DNA from: Bordetella parapertussis
GTDB lineage: Bacteria > Pseudomonadota > Gammaproteobacteria > Burkholderiales > SG8-41
Assembly: GCA_945870465.1 (NCBI GenBank)
Contig: CAMBSS010000110.1
Coordinates: forward strand, 1 to 14,851
Direction of reading: 5' to 3'
Length of the DNA stretch: 14,851 nt
Below, one piece after another: positions 6,270 through 13,427 of this stretch (position 1 is the stretch's first letter; every line of letters starts with the position of its first letter). Under the pieces are notes generated by a model. It searched no databases, was not told the origin of the DNA, and saw nothing but the letters and a program-made list of their open reading frames with translations. Both the position numbers and the translations under genes were made by a program.

Positions 6270-7232
6270 TTACTCGGCCTTGATATTGCCGTCGCGGATG
6301 ACTTTGCCATATTTGTTGTTCTCGGCCTTGATGAAGGCGGCGAATTCGTCGGGTGTATTGCTGGTCGGGTCGCCGCCGAGCGAGATCAACCGGTCTTTGA
6401 CGCCCGCGTCCGCGGCGGCGCGTTTGACGTCAGCCTGGATTTTCGCGATCACGTCGGCCGGCGTGCCGGCGGGCGCCAGAAAACCGAACCACTGCGTCGA
6501 TTCGAAATCGATGCCTGCTTCATGCAGAGTCGGCGTCTCGGGTGAGGCCGCGCTGCGTTTCGCCGAGGTGACGGCGAGCCCGCGGATGCGGCCCGACTTG
6601 ATATGCGGAATGATGGGTGCCAGGCCGAGGATGGCCGTCGGGATCTGGCCGCCGACGAGATCAGTGACGGCGGGCGCCGCGCCCTTGTACGGAACGTGCA
6701 GATAGTTGATGCCGGCATTGGTTTTCAGCCACTCGCCGGCAAGGTGCTGGGTGCTGCCGGTGCCGCTGGAGCCGAACGGCAAACCACCCGCCGTTTTTTT
6801 CGAGAGCGCGATCAATTCCTTGACCGTCTTCGCGGGCACCGAGGCATGCACCACTATCATGTTGGGGTACGTTGCGGCGAGTGAAATGGGCGCGAGTTCC
6901 TTGAACGGGTCGTAGTTCATTTTGGCGTAGAGCGCGGGATTCAGCGCGATTTCCGCGGGCGAGCAGATGAGCAGGATATAGCCGTCTTTCGGCGCGCGCA
7001 CCACCGCTTCAGCGCCTATCATGCCGCTCGCGCCGGGCCGGTTTTCGATCACTACCGTCTGGCCCCAGTACTCGGCAAGCTTCTGGCCGAAAGCGCGCGC
7101 GGTGATATCGAGGCCGCCGCCGGCGGGAAACGGCACGATGACGCGCACCGCTTTCGCCGGGTACGACTGCGCGTGCACTGCACCCGCGCAAAACAGCATG
7201 AGAGTGGCGAACCAGCGTATTCGGTGCAGCAT
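6270..7232 (-). CDS. Bug/TctC-family tripartite tricarboxylate transporter substrate-binding protein
   Basis: This 320-residue periplasmic solute-binding protein is of the Bug type, which capture carboxylates and small organic acids. A signal peptide spans about 1-21 with probable cleavage after VHA. The mature N-terminus has YPAKAVRVIVPFPAGGGLDI, then VVIENRPGASGMIGAEAVVR and PKDGYILLI, all hallmark Bug segments. FGSSGTGSTQHLAGEWLK, YLHVPYKGAAPAVTDLVGGQ and APAGTPADVIAKI complete the fold. A GGAG Shine-Dalgarno lies eight bases before the ATG. No TctA or TctB membrane subunits are near, so this is one of the orphan receptors that are so numerous in Burkholderiales. Downstream of a sodium symporter gene, it could share a transcript, though a terminator-like hairpin lies between. 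Confidence 0.93.
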   Translation of the reverse strand: MLHRIRWFATLMLFCAGAVHAQSYPAKAVRVIVPFPAGGGLDITARAFGQKLAEYWGQTVVIENRPGASGMIGAEAVVRAPKDGYILLICSPAEIALNPALYAKMNYDPFKELAPISLAATYPNMIVVHASVPAKTVKELIALSKKTAGGLPFGSSGTGSTQHLAGEWLKTNAGINYLHVPYKGAAPAVTDLVGGQIPTAILGLAPIIPHIKSGRIRGLAVTSAKRSAASPETPTLHEAGIDFESTQWFGFLAPAGTPADVIAKIQADVKRAAADAGVKDRLISLGGDPTSNTPDEFAAFIKAENNKYGKVIRDGNIKAE

Positions 7233-7268
7233 GGCGGTCTCCGTGGTGTGGCAGTCGAATTCGATACT

Positions 7269-7298
7269 AAACGAAAACGCCGCTATTAGCTAAGCGGC
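7269..7298 (-). terminator. Likely intrinsic terminator after the six-helix membrane protein gene
   Basis: On the minus strand GCCGCT (7298-7293) pairs with AGCGGC (7284-7279) across an eight-base loop. The T-rich GTTTTCGTTT follows. The hairpin straddles the TAG stop codon of the gene at 7290-7835. The stem is short, so termination may be partial. Confidence 0.5.
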
Positions 7299-7835
7299 AG
7301 CTTCGCGGCGGTTCATCTTCAAGACGTCCATTTCAATGGTCGCGAATGCGATGAGCCACAAGAGCGCGTCGTACGCGTCCAGCCATTCGCCGCGCCACGC
7401 CCACGCCAGCACCAGCAGGGCGAGCCCCGCGTACAGCGTGACCGCCGCCGCGGTAAACCACCGGCGGTGACGGGCAACGCGTTGTGGGCGACGCACTTCG
7501 AGTTCGAGCAACACGACGACGGCGATCCACAGGATGGTGTTGATAGCGTCCAGGCCATTGCGCTCGATGACATAGCCGATACCGGCGGCGCATACGCCGG
7601 CCGCCGCGACCAGCCTGACCGCGCTGATGGTGACGGCGGCGCGCGGCGCGCGCAAGTGCCGGGCAAAGCCGGTTTCCAGCGCGAAGAGCGCCAACAGCAC
7701 GAGCCAGGCCGCGGCATCGAGACCTTTGCTCAGCGTGCCTGCGTACAGGTAGTAAGCGGTATTGCAGGCGAGCAGCGCGAATACCGCGATCCTGAATCCG
7801 CCGTACCACGGCGAGGCTGGGCCGGCTGCAGTCAC
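7290..7835 (-). CDS. Conserved hypothetical six-helix membrane protein
   Basis: I do not recognise a named family. The 181-residue product is strongly hydrophobic with about six membrane segments: near 14-33, 40-58, 67-90, 97-114, 126-146 and 156-172. Short charged loops separate them (RRPQRVARHRRW between helices 4 and 5), and the C-terminus is polar (KMNRREAAA). Acidic residues occur within the membrane region (ALFALET, LLELEV, TIEMDVL), reminiscent of ion-channel or metal-related proteins, but this is only an observation. The start is a GTG at 7835, with no clear Shine-Dalgarno, 27 bases after the symporter stop codon. The close spacing suggests co-transcription and perhaps translational coupling with the symporter. 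Confidence 0.65.
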   Translation of the reverse strand: MTAAGPASPWYGGFRIAVFALLACNTAYYLYAGTLSKGLDAAAWLVLLALFALETGFARHLRAPRAAVTISAVRLVAAAGVCAAGIGYVIERNGLDAINTILWIAVVVLLELEVRRPQRVARHRRWFTAAAVTLYAGLALLVLAWAWRGEWLDAYDALLWLIAFATIEMDVLKMNRREAAA

Positions 7836-7862
7836 GGTAATGACGCGCGCGCGGCTGCCGCG

Positions 7863-9317
7863 CTAGGCAGCCGTCGCGTGCCGGTGCGGCTTCGCCACGC
7901 CGTAGCACTGGGGCAGCAGAGATCCGGCGAGCATGCCGACGACGCTCGCGAGCCAGCCGGCGAACTGCGGCGGCAGGAAAGGTTCGGCCGGCAGCATCTG
8001 TTGCGCGATCAGGATTTCACAGACTATCCATACGCCGAGTCCGCCGGCGATGGCGCAGGCAGCGCCCTGCGTCGTGGCGCGCTTCCAGTAAAGTCCGAAT
8101 GCAAGCGGTGTGAAGGCCGCCACCAGCGTCACTTTGTAGGCGCTCTCGACCATGCCGTATATGGTCGCGCCGGAACCCATCGCGAACGCCAGCACCGCCA
8201 GCGCAAACGCGAACACGATGAAACGCAAGAGGCGCAGGAACTGCCAGTCGGCGAGCTTGGGCAGAAAAGGCTTCAGCACGTTCTCGGCGAAAGTCACGGA
8301 CGGGGCGAGCAAAGTCGCGGCCGAGCAGCTCATGATTGCCGCCAGCAGGGCACCGAAAAAAATCACCTGCGCGAACAATGGCGTATGCGCCAGGATCAGG
8401 TTGGGCAGTATGTATTGCGAGTCATTGCCGCTGTGCTTGGCCACCATCGCCGGATCGATCAGCAGCGCGGAATAAGCGAGGAACATCGGGATGAACGCAA
8501 AGCAGAAGTAGAGGCAGCCGCCGAGCACGGAACCCAGGCCGGCGGTTTTTTCGTCCTTGGCGGCAGATACGCGCTGAAACACGTCCTGCTGCGGGATCGA
8601 GCCGAAGCCCATGGTTATCCACGCCGCGACAAACGCGATGATGTCGCGCGCGGTGAACGCCGGCAGCAACTCGAGCTTGCCGGCATTTGCGGCGTGCGTA
8701 ACGACGGCCTCGGCGCCGCCCGCAATGCCGCTCACCACGGTTGCGATATAGACCATGCCGGCCAGTATCACGCCCATCTGGAACAAGTCGGTGAAAGCGA
8801 CCGAGACCATGCCGCCGGCAAGCGTATACACGAGCACGATAGCGGTGCCGATCACCATGCCCTGCCACGGCGCGATGGCGCCGTTGGTGAGCACCGAGAA
8901 CACGAGCCCGAGTGCTGTGATCTGCGCCGACACCCAGCCCAGGTACGAAATCACGATACAGATGGACGTCGCGAGCTCGACCCCGCGGTTATAGCGTGCG
9001 CGATAGTAGTCGCCGATAGTCAGCAGGTTCATGCGATACAGCGGCCGCGCGAAAAACAGTCCGACCAGGATCAGGCACATGCTGGAGCCGAATGGATCGG
9101 CAACCACGCCCTTGAAGCCTTCGTTCAGAAACTTGGCCGGGATGCCGAGCACGGTTTCCGAGCCGAACCAGGTGGCGAACACCGTGGCGATGATGAAAGG
9201 CAGCGGCAGGTGATGGCCGGCGACGACGAAATCGGCGGTGTTCTTGACGCGCCGCGAAGCATACAGGCCGATGGCGACCGAGACGGCGATGTAGAGGACT
9301 ACAAACCAGATCAGCAT
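7863..9317 (-). CDS. Sodium:solute symporter (SSS family)
   Basis: This 484-residue inner-membrane transporter with about 13 helices belongs to the SSS/PanF/PutP superfamily, which couples Na+ entry to solute uptake. Family segments include ASRRVKNTADFVVAGHHLPL (20-39), IATVFATWFGSETVLGIPAK in helix 2, YTLAGGMVSVAFTDLFQMGV in the helix 5-6 region, GSIPQQDVFQRVSAAKDEKT, and GALLAAIMSCSAATLLAPSV in the helix 8 Na+ site region. The solute cannot be predicted. The ATG at 9317 has no strong Shine-Dalgarno, but a near-consensus promoter lies about 45 bases upstream. It heads a minus-strand group with a six-helix protein and a Bug receptor. It is separated from ubiB by 89 bases holding that promoter. 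Confidence 0.92.
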   Translation of the reverse strand: MLIWFVVLYIAVSVAIGLYASRRVKNTADFVVAGHHLPLPFIIATVFATWFGSETVLGIPAKFLNEGFKGVVADPFGSSMCLILVGLFFARPLYRMNLLTIGDYYRARYNRGVELATSICIVISYLGWVSAQITALGLVFSVLTNGAIAPWQGMVIGTAIVLVYTLAGGMVSVAFTDLFQMGVILAGMVYIATVVSGIAGGAEAVVTHAANAGKLELLPAFTARDIIAFVAAWITMGFGSIPQQDVFQRVSAAKDEKTAGLGSVLGGCLYFCFAFIPMFLAYSALLIDPAMVAKHSGNDSQYILPNLILAHTPLFAQVIFFGALLAAIMSCSAATLLAPSVTFAENVLKPFLPKLADWQFLRLLRFIVFAFALAVLAFAMGSGATIYGMVESAYKVTLVAAFTPLAFGLYWKRATTQGAACAIAGGLGVWIVCEILIAQQMLPAEPFLPPQFAGWLASVVGMLAGSLLPQCYGVAKPHRHATAA

Positions 9318-9363
9318 GTCAGCGGCGTGCGGGCGGCGTTACACGTGGCGTGGGAGATGGCGC

Positions 9364-9391
9364 ATTATACGGTGCGCGATTACCGTGTCGA
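9364..9391 (-). promoter_or_regulatory. Sigma70-type promoter for the sodium symporter gene
   Basis: On the minus strand TCGACA (9391-9386, five of six to the -35 consensus) is followed 16 bases later by a perfect TATAAT (9369-9364). It lies in the gap between ubiB and the symporter, giving a 5' leader of about 40 bases. It is the best sigma70-type promoter I found in the window. Confidence 0.7.
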
Positions 9392-9406
9392 GCAGCCGGC
9401 CGCGCC

Positions 9407-10927
9407 TCAGAGCACCAGGCAGAGCAGCAACCCCGCAATCGCGGTGAGGGAGACCGCAATTATCGCCAGCAGCGTATTCTGCTGCCGGTTTTCCTCGACC
9501 AGTCCACGCAGCTCCTGCTGCAGGCGTTCGGCGCGCTCATTGCCGAGAAACCGCTCGACGAGGCGCGGCAGTTGCGGCAGCAGCGTGCTCCAGTAGGGAG
9601 CTTCGGTGCGGATTTGCTCCAAGAGACCGCGCCAGCCGATTTGCTCCGACATCCAGCGCTCGAGGTACGGTTTGGCGGTCACCCAGAGGTCGAGTTCGGG
9701 ATCGAGTTCGCGTCCCAGCCCCTCGATGTTGAGCAGGGTTTTTTGCAGCAGCACGAGCTGCGGCTGCACCTGCATGTTGAAACGGCGCGCGGTCTGGAAG
9801 AGGCGCAGGAGCACGCGGCCGAACGAGATGTCCTTCAGCGGCCTCGCGAAAATCGGCTCGCACACCGCGCGGATAGCAGTTTCGAAATCGTCGATGCGGG
9901 TGTCTTTGGGCACCCAGCCGGATTCGACGTGCACCTCGGCGACGCGCCGGTAGTCGCGCCGGAAAAACGCCAGGAAATTCTGCGCGAGATAATGTTTGTC
10001 GAGTGCCGTCAGCGTGCCCATGATGCCGAAGTCGAGCGCCACGTAGTGGCCGCTTGGCGCCACCAGGATGTTGCCCGGGTGCATGTCCGCATGAAAAAAA
10101 CCGTCGCGAAACACCTGCGTGAAAAAAATCTCGACCCCGGCGCGCGACAGCTGCTTGAGGTCCAGGCCCTGCTCGCGCAGGCTCGCGATGTGCGAGATCG
10201 GCGTGCCGTGCATGCGCTGCATGACCATGACTTCGGTCGCGCAGTAGTCCCAGTGGATTTCCGGCACCAGCAACAGCGGTGAATTCCTGAAATTGCGGCG
10301 CAACTGGCTCGCATTCGCCGCTTCGCGCATGAGATCGAGTTCGTCATCGAGGTGCTTGGCGAATTCGGCAACGACTTCGTGCGGGCGCAACCGCTTGCCG
10401 TCCGCCCACAAAAATTCGATGAGGCTGGCGGCGGCGTCGAGCAGCGCGACGTCGTGTTGAATGATGGGCGCGATGCCGGGGCGCAATATCTTGATGGCGA
10501 CTTCGCGGCCGTCGTGCAGCCGCGCGAAATGCACCTGCGCCACCGAGGCGCTGGCAATGGCGACCGGGTCGAACTCCGCGAACACTTCCCGTTCCGGCCT
10601 GCCGTAGGCGCGCGCGAGCGCCGCGTATGCAAGTTCCGGCGCGAACGGCGGCACCTGGTCCTGCAGCCTCGCAAGTTCGTCGGCAATGTCGGCCGGCAAG
10701 AGGTCGCGGCGCGTGGACAGCAGTTGGCCGAATTTGATGAATATCGGGCCCAGCGCTTCGAGTGCCAGCCGCAGCCGCACCGCGCGCGGCGCTTCCAGCC
10801 GGCGCCAGAACAGCAGAAACGCGAGCAGCCAGCGCAGCGCGCGCACGCGCTCATGGCCGAGGATGAATTCGTCGAGCCCGAAGCGCAGGCTGACGGCGAT
10901 GATTTTCGCGAGACGGAACAAACGCAT
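9407..10927 (-). CDS. ubiB: UbiB, atypical kinase/ATPase of ubiquinone biosynthesis
   Basis: This 506-residue member of the ABC1/ADCK/UbiB family of atypical kinases supports ubiquinone synthesis at the inner membrane, probably by ATP-driven handling of lipid intermediates. The signature KxGQ is at 65-68 ([12 protein letters not shown]). The alanine-rich nucleotide loop follows ([13 protein letters not shown]), then the lysine in VAIKILRPG, the catalytic-loop-like [11 protein letters not shown] and metal-binding DFG in VALDFGIMG. The last 25 or so residues are a membrane anchor ([20 protein letters not shown]). The start MRLFRLAKI (10927) matches homologues. The frame extends 15 residues further ([10 protein letters not shown]...), but those codons come from inverted repeat C. 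It follows ubiJ in the usual betaproteobacterial order. Confidence 0.95.
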   Translation of the reverse strand: MRLFRLAKIIAVSLRFGLDEFILGHERVRALRWLLAFLLFWRRLEAPRAVRLRLALEALGPIFIKFGQLLSTRRDLLPADIADELARLQDQVPPFAPELAYAALARAYGRPEREVFAEFDPVAIASASVAQVHFARLHDGREVAIKILRPGIAPIIQHDVALLDAAASLIEFLWADGKRLRPHEVVAEFAKHLDDELDLMREAANASQLRRNFRNSPLLLVPEIHWDYCATEVMVMQRMHGTPISHIASLREQGLDLKQLSRAGVEIFFTQVFRDGFFHADMHPGNILVAPSGHYVALDFGIMGTLTALDKHYLAQNFLAFFRRDYRRVAEVHVESGWVPKDTRIDDFETAIRAVCEPIFARPLKDISFGRVLLRLFQTARRFNMQVQPQLVLLQKTLLNIEGLGRELDPELDLWVTAKPYLERWMSEQIGWRGLLEQIRTEAPYWSTLLPQLPRLVERFLGNERAERLQQELRGLVEENRQQNTLLAIIAVSLTAIAGLLLCLVL

Positions 10928-10948
10928 CCGCGGATTGTAACTGCCAGC

Positions 10949-10981
10949 GGGAAGAGACGCGAGAGACGCCAAGCGATAGAC
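10949..10981. repeat. Inverted repeat C, left arm
   Basis: GGGAAGAGACGCG, AGAGACGCC and GCGATAGAC units. The outer and inner blocks match the reverse complement of 11032-11063, which lacks the central AGAGACGCC unit. It lies just upstream of the ubiB start and is open in the ubiB frame. Confidence 0.7.
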
Positions 10982-11008
10982 ATGCCTCGCCGAGAGGCGA
11001 AGAGTCAG

Positions 11009-11043
11009 GATAGACGAGAGACGGGTTCCGCCTCTCGTCTATC
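11009..11043. repeat. Perfect 12-bp hairpin at the ubiJ stop codon
   Basis: GATAGACGAGAG (11009-11020) pairs perfectly with CTCTCGTCTATC (11032-11043). One mismatch and a further CGG/CCG stem follow around a GTT loop. The TAG stop of ubiJ (11041-11039) lies inside the right arm. A second small hairpin, GCCTC/GAGGC, sits at 10984-10998. There is no T-run, so this is probably not a simple intrinsic terminator. Confidence 0.8.
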
Positions 11044-11668
11044 GCCCCGCGTCTTTCCGGGCCATTTTCTCGATGCGTTTTTCCAGCCGCGCGACATCGT
11101 CGCGCAGGCTGTCGACGTCGCGCACGAAGCGCTCGACATCCTGCCTGGCGGCGATCAGCGGCTGCTCTTCGGTCCAGTAGGCGGCGGCAGCGCGCGTGAA
11201 ACTGTCGGCGGTGGCGCGTTGCCAGCGCTTCACGCCATCGGCGGCATTCATCATGCGATGCGCGGCGATGTCGCCGAAAACGCGGCTAAGATCTTCTTCG
11301 GCGTCCCAGCGCAGGTTTTGCGCGAGGTAGAGAATTTCACGCGCGAGCGCGGTGTCGCCGGCGACTTCGACTTTTTGCCACGCGGCGGGGTCGGCGGCCA
11401 GCACGCGCAGCGCGACGCCCGGCGTGAGAGTAAACGTGGCGTCGGCCGCGATGGCAGCGGGCGCGTCCGCGACTTCGCCGGAATCGAGTATGGTCAGCGT
11501 GACGGTAAACGGCGCGAGCGCGATACGGGCATGCTTGCCCGCGAACGGCCGCAGGCGCTCGCGCGCCCATGACGCGCTTTTAAGCAGGTGGTTGAATGCG
11601 GCCGCGGTCGGCGGCGCGAAGGCGAAACCCGGGCCGGCGCGTGTTTGCTCGTGGGCCGGCCCGGTCAT
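11039..11668 (-). CDS. ubiJ: UbiJ, SCP2-domain ubiquinone biosynthesis accessory factor
   Basis: This 209-residue protein has an N-terminal SCP2-like lipid-binding domain (about 22-125; for example FAGKHARIALAPFTVTLTIL and WQKVEVAGDTALAREILYLA). A helical segment follows (WDAEEDLSRVFGDIAAHRMM), then a C-terminal coiled coil (FVRDVDSLRDDVARLEKRIE), as in UbiJ. In E. coli UbiJ works with UbiK in the ubiquinone metabolon, binding isoprenoid quinone intermediates. The position directly before ubiB and nine bases after the Tim44-like gene is the usual betaproteobacterial arrangement. The Shine-Dalgarno is weak, so translation may be coupled to the upstream gene. The last residues (KDAGR) and the stop codon lie in inverted repeat C, which suggests the repeat reshaped the C-terminus. 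Confidence 0.9.
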   Translation of the reverse strand: MTGPAHEQTRAGPGFAFAPPTAAAFNHLLKSASWARERLRPFAGKHARIALAPFTVTLTILDSGEVADAPAAIAADATFTLTPGVALRVLAADPAAWQKVEVAGDTALAREILYLAQNLRWDAEEDLSRVFGDIAAHRMMNAADGVKRWQRATADSFTRAAAAYWTEEQPLIAARQDVERFVRDVDSLRDDVARLEKRIEKMARKDAGR

Positions 11669-11677
11669 CCGAATGGA

Positions 11678-12550
11678 TCAGTTTTGCTGAATACCGGTGA
11701 TCAGCCAGCCGCTGCTGCCGTTCTGCGGCTTTTCGAGGTGCCAGATTTCGCTGAAGGGCGCTGCCGCGGTATCGCTTTGTTCGCGGATCATGCCGCTGAA
11801 ACTGACGCTCGCCACATAGACGTCGCCTTCGGGCACGACTTCCAGCACTTCGGCTTCGAGCGTGACGACATCGGTTTTCTGCGGCGTCACACCGCGCGCC
11901 TTGATTTCGGCTTCGATCTGGGCATACAGCTCGGGCGCCATGAAACTACGCATGGTCGAAAGATCGCATTTGTCGTTCGCGGCCTGCACCTGCGTGAAAT
12001 TCAATTTTGCATGGTGCGCAAACTGCTCGGCGTTGAATCCTGGCGGAAAGCGGCTGGCTGCCAAGGCTGCTGGCGCTGCTGGCGCGGCACCGCCGAAGCC
12101 GGTCGAAAGATCCGGCTGCGCGCTGGGTGCGGCCGTGGCGCCGGCGCCCGCGCCCGCGTACTGCAGCGGCTGCTCGGTCTGCTGCTTTGACCGCAGCATG
12201 CGAAATACGAAGAATGCCGCGGCGGCGAGCGCCAGTATCATTAAGATGCTGCCGAATGCGCCGCCCAAGCCGCCCAGGCCGTTGCCCATGAACATCGAGG
12301 CGAGCCCGGCGCCGATGGCGAGCCCCGCCAATGGCCCGAGCCAGCGGCTCATACCTGAGGGTTGCGGCGCGGGGGTCGCGGGAGTGGCGGCCGGCGCTTG
12401 TGCCTGCTGTGCCGGCGGCTTGGCCGCGGGCTGCGTGATGGTGCGTTGCTTGCCTACGCTGGAGCCACCGCCGAGGCGCTTGGCATCCGCGTCGGGAGCG
12501 ATCAGGCCCAGGGTCAACACCGCTGCAAATATCATCATCAACTTGTTCAT
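11678..12550 (-). CDS. Tim44-like domain membrane protein
   Basis: This 290-residue protein has a signal-like first helix (MNKLMMIFAAVLTLGLIAP), then DADAKRLGGGSSVGKQR, a motif typical of bacterial Tim44-like proteins. A Pro/Ala/Gln-rich linker (about 41-65) precedes two hydrophobic, glycine-rich segments (about 70-90 and 97-118), and a second Ala/Gly-rich linker follows. The Tim44/TIM44-like lipid-binding domain covers about 160-290 (RFPPGFNAEQFAHHAKLNFT, SFSGMIREQ, WHLEKP). Mitochondrial Tim44 tethers the import motor; the bacterial role is unknown, though genetic linkage to ubi genes is common. The start at 12550 is fixed by a very strong GGAGGAAA, and the frame to 12580 is disregarded. 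A terminator-like hairpin upstream suggests that its own promoter starts a Tim44-ubiJ-ubiB unit. Confidence 0.88.
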   Translation of the reverse strand: MNKLMMIFAAVLTLGLIAPDADAKRLGGGSSVGKQRTITQPAAKPPAQQAQAPAATPATPAPQPSGMSRWLGPLAGLAIGAGLASMFMGNGLGGLGGAFGSILMILALAAAAFFVFRMLRSKQQTEQPLQYAGAGAGATAAPSAQPDLSTGFGGAAPAAPAALAASRFPPGFNAEQFAHHAKLNFTQVQAANDKCDLSTMRSFMAPELYAQIEAEIKARGVTPQKTDVVTLEAEVLEVVPEGDVYVASVSFSGMIREQSDTAAAPFSEIWHLEKPQNGSSGWLITGIQQN

Positions 12551-12552
12551 AA

Positions 12553-12560
12553 TTTCCTCC
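12553..12560 (-). promoter_or_regulatory. Strong Shine-Dalgarno of the Tim44-like gene
   Basis: GGAGGAAA on the minus strand, two bases from the ATG when measured from its last A. It is one of the strongest ribosome binding sites in the window and decides the start at 12550. Confidence 0.75.
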
Positions 12561-12586
12561 GGTCCGAATGTGTACATCAAGGTATC

Positions 12587-12615
12587 ATTCTACCAATACT
12601 AAGGGTTAGTACTAT
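12587..12615 (-). promoter_or_regulatory. Candidate promoter with internal dyad before the Tim44-like gene
   Basis: On the minus strand TAGAAT (12592-12587, five of six to the -10 consensus) is preceded by a 17-base spacer and a poor -35 (ATAGTA). The spacer holds a perfect inverted repeat, TACTAA-GGG-TTAGTA on the plus strand (12597-12611), in the position of an operator. The weak -35 would suit an activator-dependent promoter. Confidence 0.35.
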
Positions 12616-12640
12616 TACGCTTTGCAATCTTCCGCAGCGC

Positions 12641-12672
12641 AAAAGCCGTCCAAGATGCCAAGTTGACGGCTT
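12641..12672 (-). terminator. Intrinsic-terminator-like hairpin after the exported protein gene
   Basis: AAGCCGTC and GACGGCTT form an eight-pair stem (12672-12665 with 12650-12643) around a 14-base loop, ending in TTTT on the minus strand. It lies 33 bases beyond the stop codon at 12705. This would separate ubiE plus the exported protein from the Tim44-ubiJ-ubiB unit. Confidence 0.55.
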
Positions 12673-12704
12673 AAACCGCTGTTCCGCCCGTATTTGACGC
12701 GGGA

Positions 12705-13388
12705 TCAGGGCTTGGCGGAGCTGATTTCGGCGAGTTCTAATATGTTCCAGTCGCCGCGAAAAGTCGGACATCCGCCGCGCGTGCAACGGCTGACGTCCAG
12801 CCACGAGGATTTGCTCTCGCTTTTGACCGGGCGGCCCAGCGCCGGCGCGTACCAGTCGATTTCCACGATGGTGGTTTCCAGCCGGAAACCGTCCCAGTCG
12901 CCCGCATACGTGCGGCGCATGATCTTGATGGTATCGAAGGTGCCGGCGGGCACGGTGATGCGTTCGCTGCCCAGCACTTCGCCGTCGACGCGCACGCTGT
13001 TGTGTTTGCCGGTTGCGGGATCGAGCGCGTTGACGCGCACCGACCACGAGCCCGTCGCGTCGCCCGGCGGCGCATAAACCGGCAATGCAGTGGTGAATTC
13101 AAAGTCGCGCAACTGATCGTGGCTGGCGAGCGGGTGACGCAGCCAGTTGCCGTTCTTCGTGTAGACCTCGGTGCGCGCGACACCTGCGCTCGGTGTGTCG
13201 GTGGTCACCGCGACTTCGATGCGATCAGCTTCCGTCTTGTCGACGCGGTAGCTGATTTTCCCGCGCAGTTCGTTGTTGTAGCCGTTCGAGATGCGATACA
13301 CGTACGCGTCGCCGGTCGCGGCCGGCGCGCTGGTTGCCAGGGTCGCAAGCAGGCTGCAGGCGAAAATCGATGCAGATACCTTTAACAT
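12705..13388 (-). CDS. Exported protein of unknown function in the ubi cluster
   Basis: I do not recognise a named family. The 227-residue product starts with a clear signal peptide (MLKVSASIFACSLLATLATS, then APAATG, cleavage probably near residue 24). The mature part is beta-rich with many alternating strands: YVYRISNGYNNELRGKISYR, DGEVLGSERITVPAGTFDTI, TTIVEIDWYAPALGRPVKSE. The VPAGTFDTIKI segment recalls DUF3108-like periplasmic beta proteins, but only loosely. Two cysteines near the end (202 and 207, in SRCTRGGCPTF) could form a disulfide. The start at 13388 follows an excellent AGGGAGG; the extra upstream codons are disregarded. It lies 39 bases after ubiE, so it should be on the ubiE transcript, and ends in a terminator-like hairpin. 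Confidence 0.72.
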   Translation of the reverse strand: MLKVSASIFACSLLATLATSAPAATGDAYVYRISNGYNNELRGKISYRVDKTEADRIEVAVTTDTPSAGVARTEVYTKNGNWLRHPLASHDQLRDFEFTTALPVYAPPGDATGSWSVRVNALDPATGKHNSVRVDGEVLGSERITVPAGTFDTIKIMRRTYAGDWDGFRLETTIVEIDWYAPALGRPVKSESKSSWLDVSRCTRGGCPTFRGDWNILELAEISSAKP

Positions 13389-13427
13389 GATGGCCTCCCT
13401 TGGGCGTTGCCGCACCCAATTGCTTTT

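Noticed and set aside
7467..9596. A 709-codon plus-strand open frame opposite the sodium symporter and its flanks
   Set aside because: Its translation is rich in Arg, His, Gln and Asp without domains or hydrophobic core. It mirrors a well-supported transporter gene, a common artefact of high-GC codon usage.
10928..10972. 15-residue N-terminal extension of UbiB
   Set aside because: The codons derive from inverted repeat C, and homologues begin with MRLFRL-like sequence as at 10927.
10352..11572. A 406-codon plus-strand frame opposite ubiB and ubiJ
   Set aside because: Low-complexity charged product with no recognisable domain; both genes on the other strand have clear family motifs.
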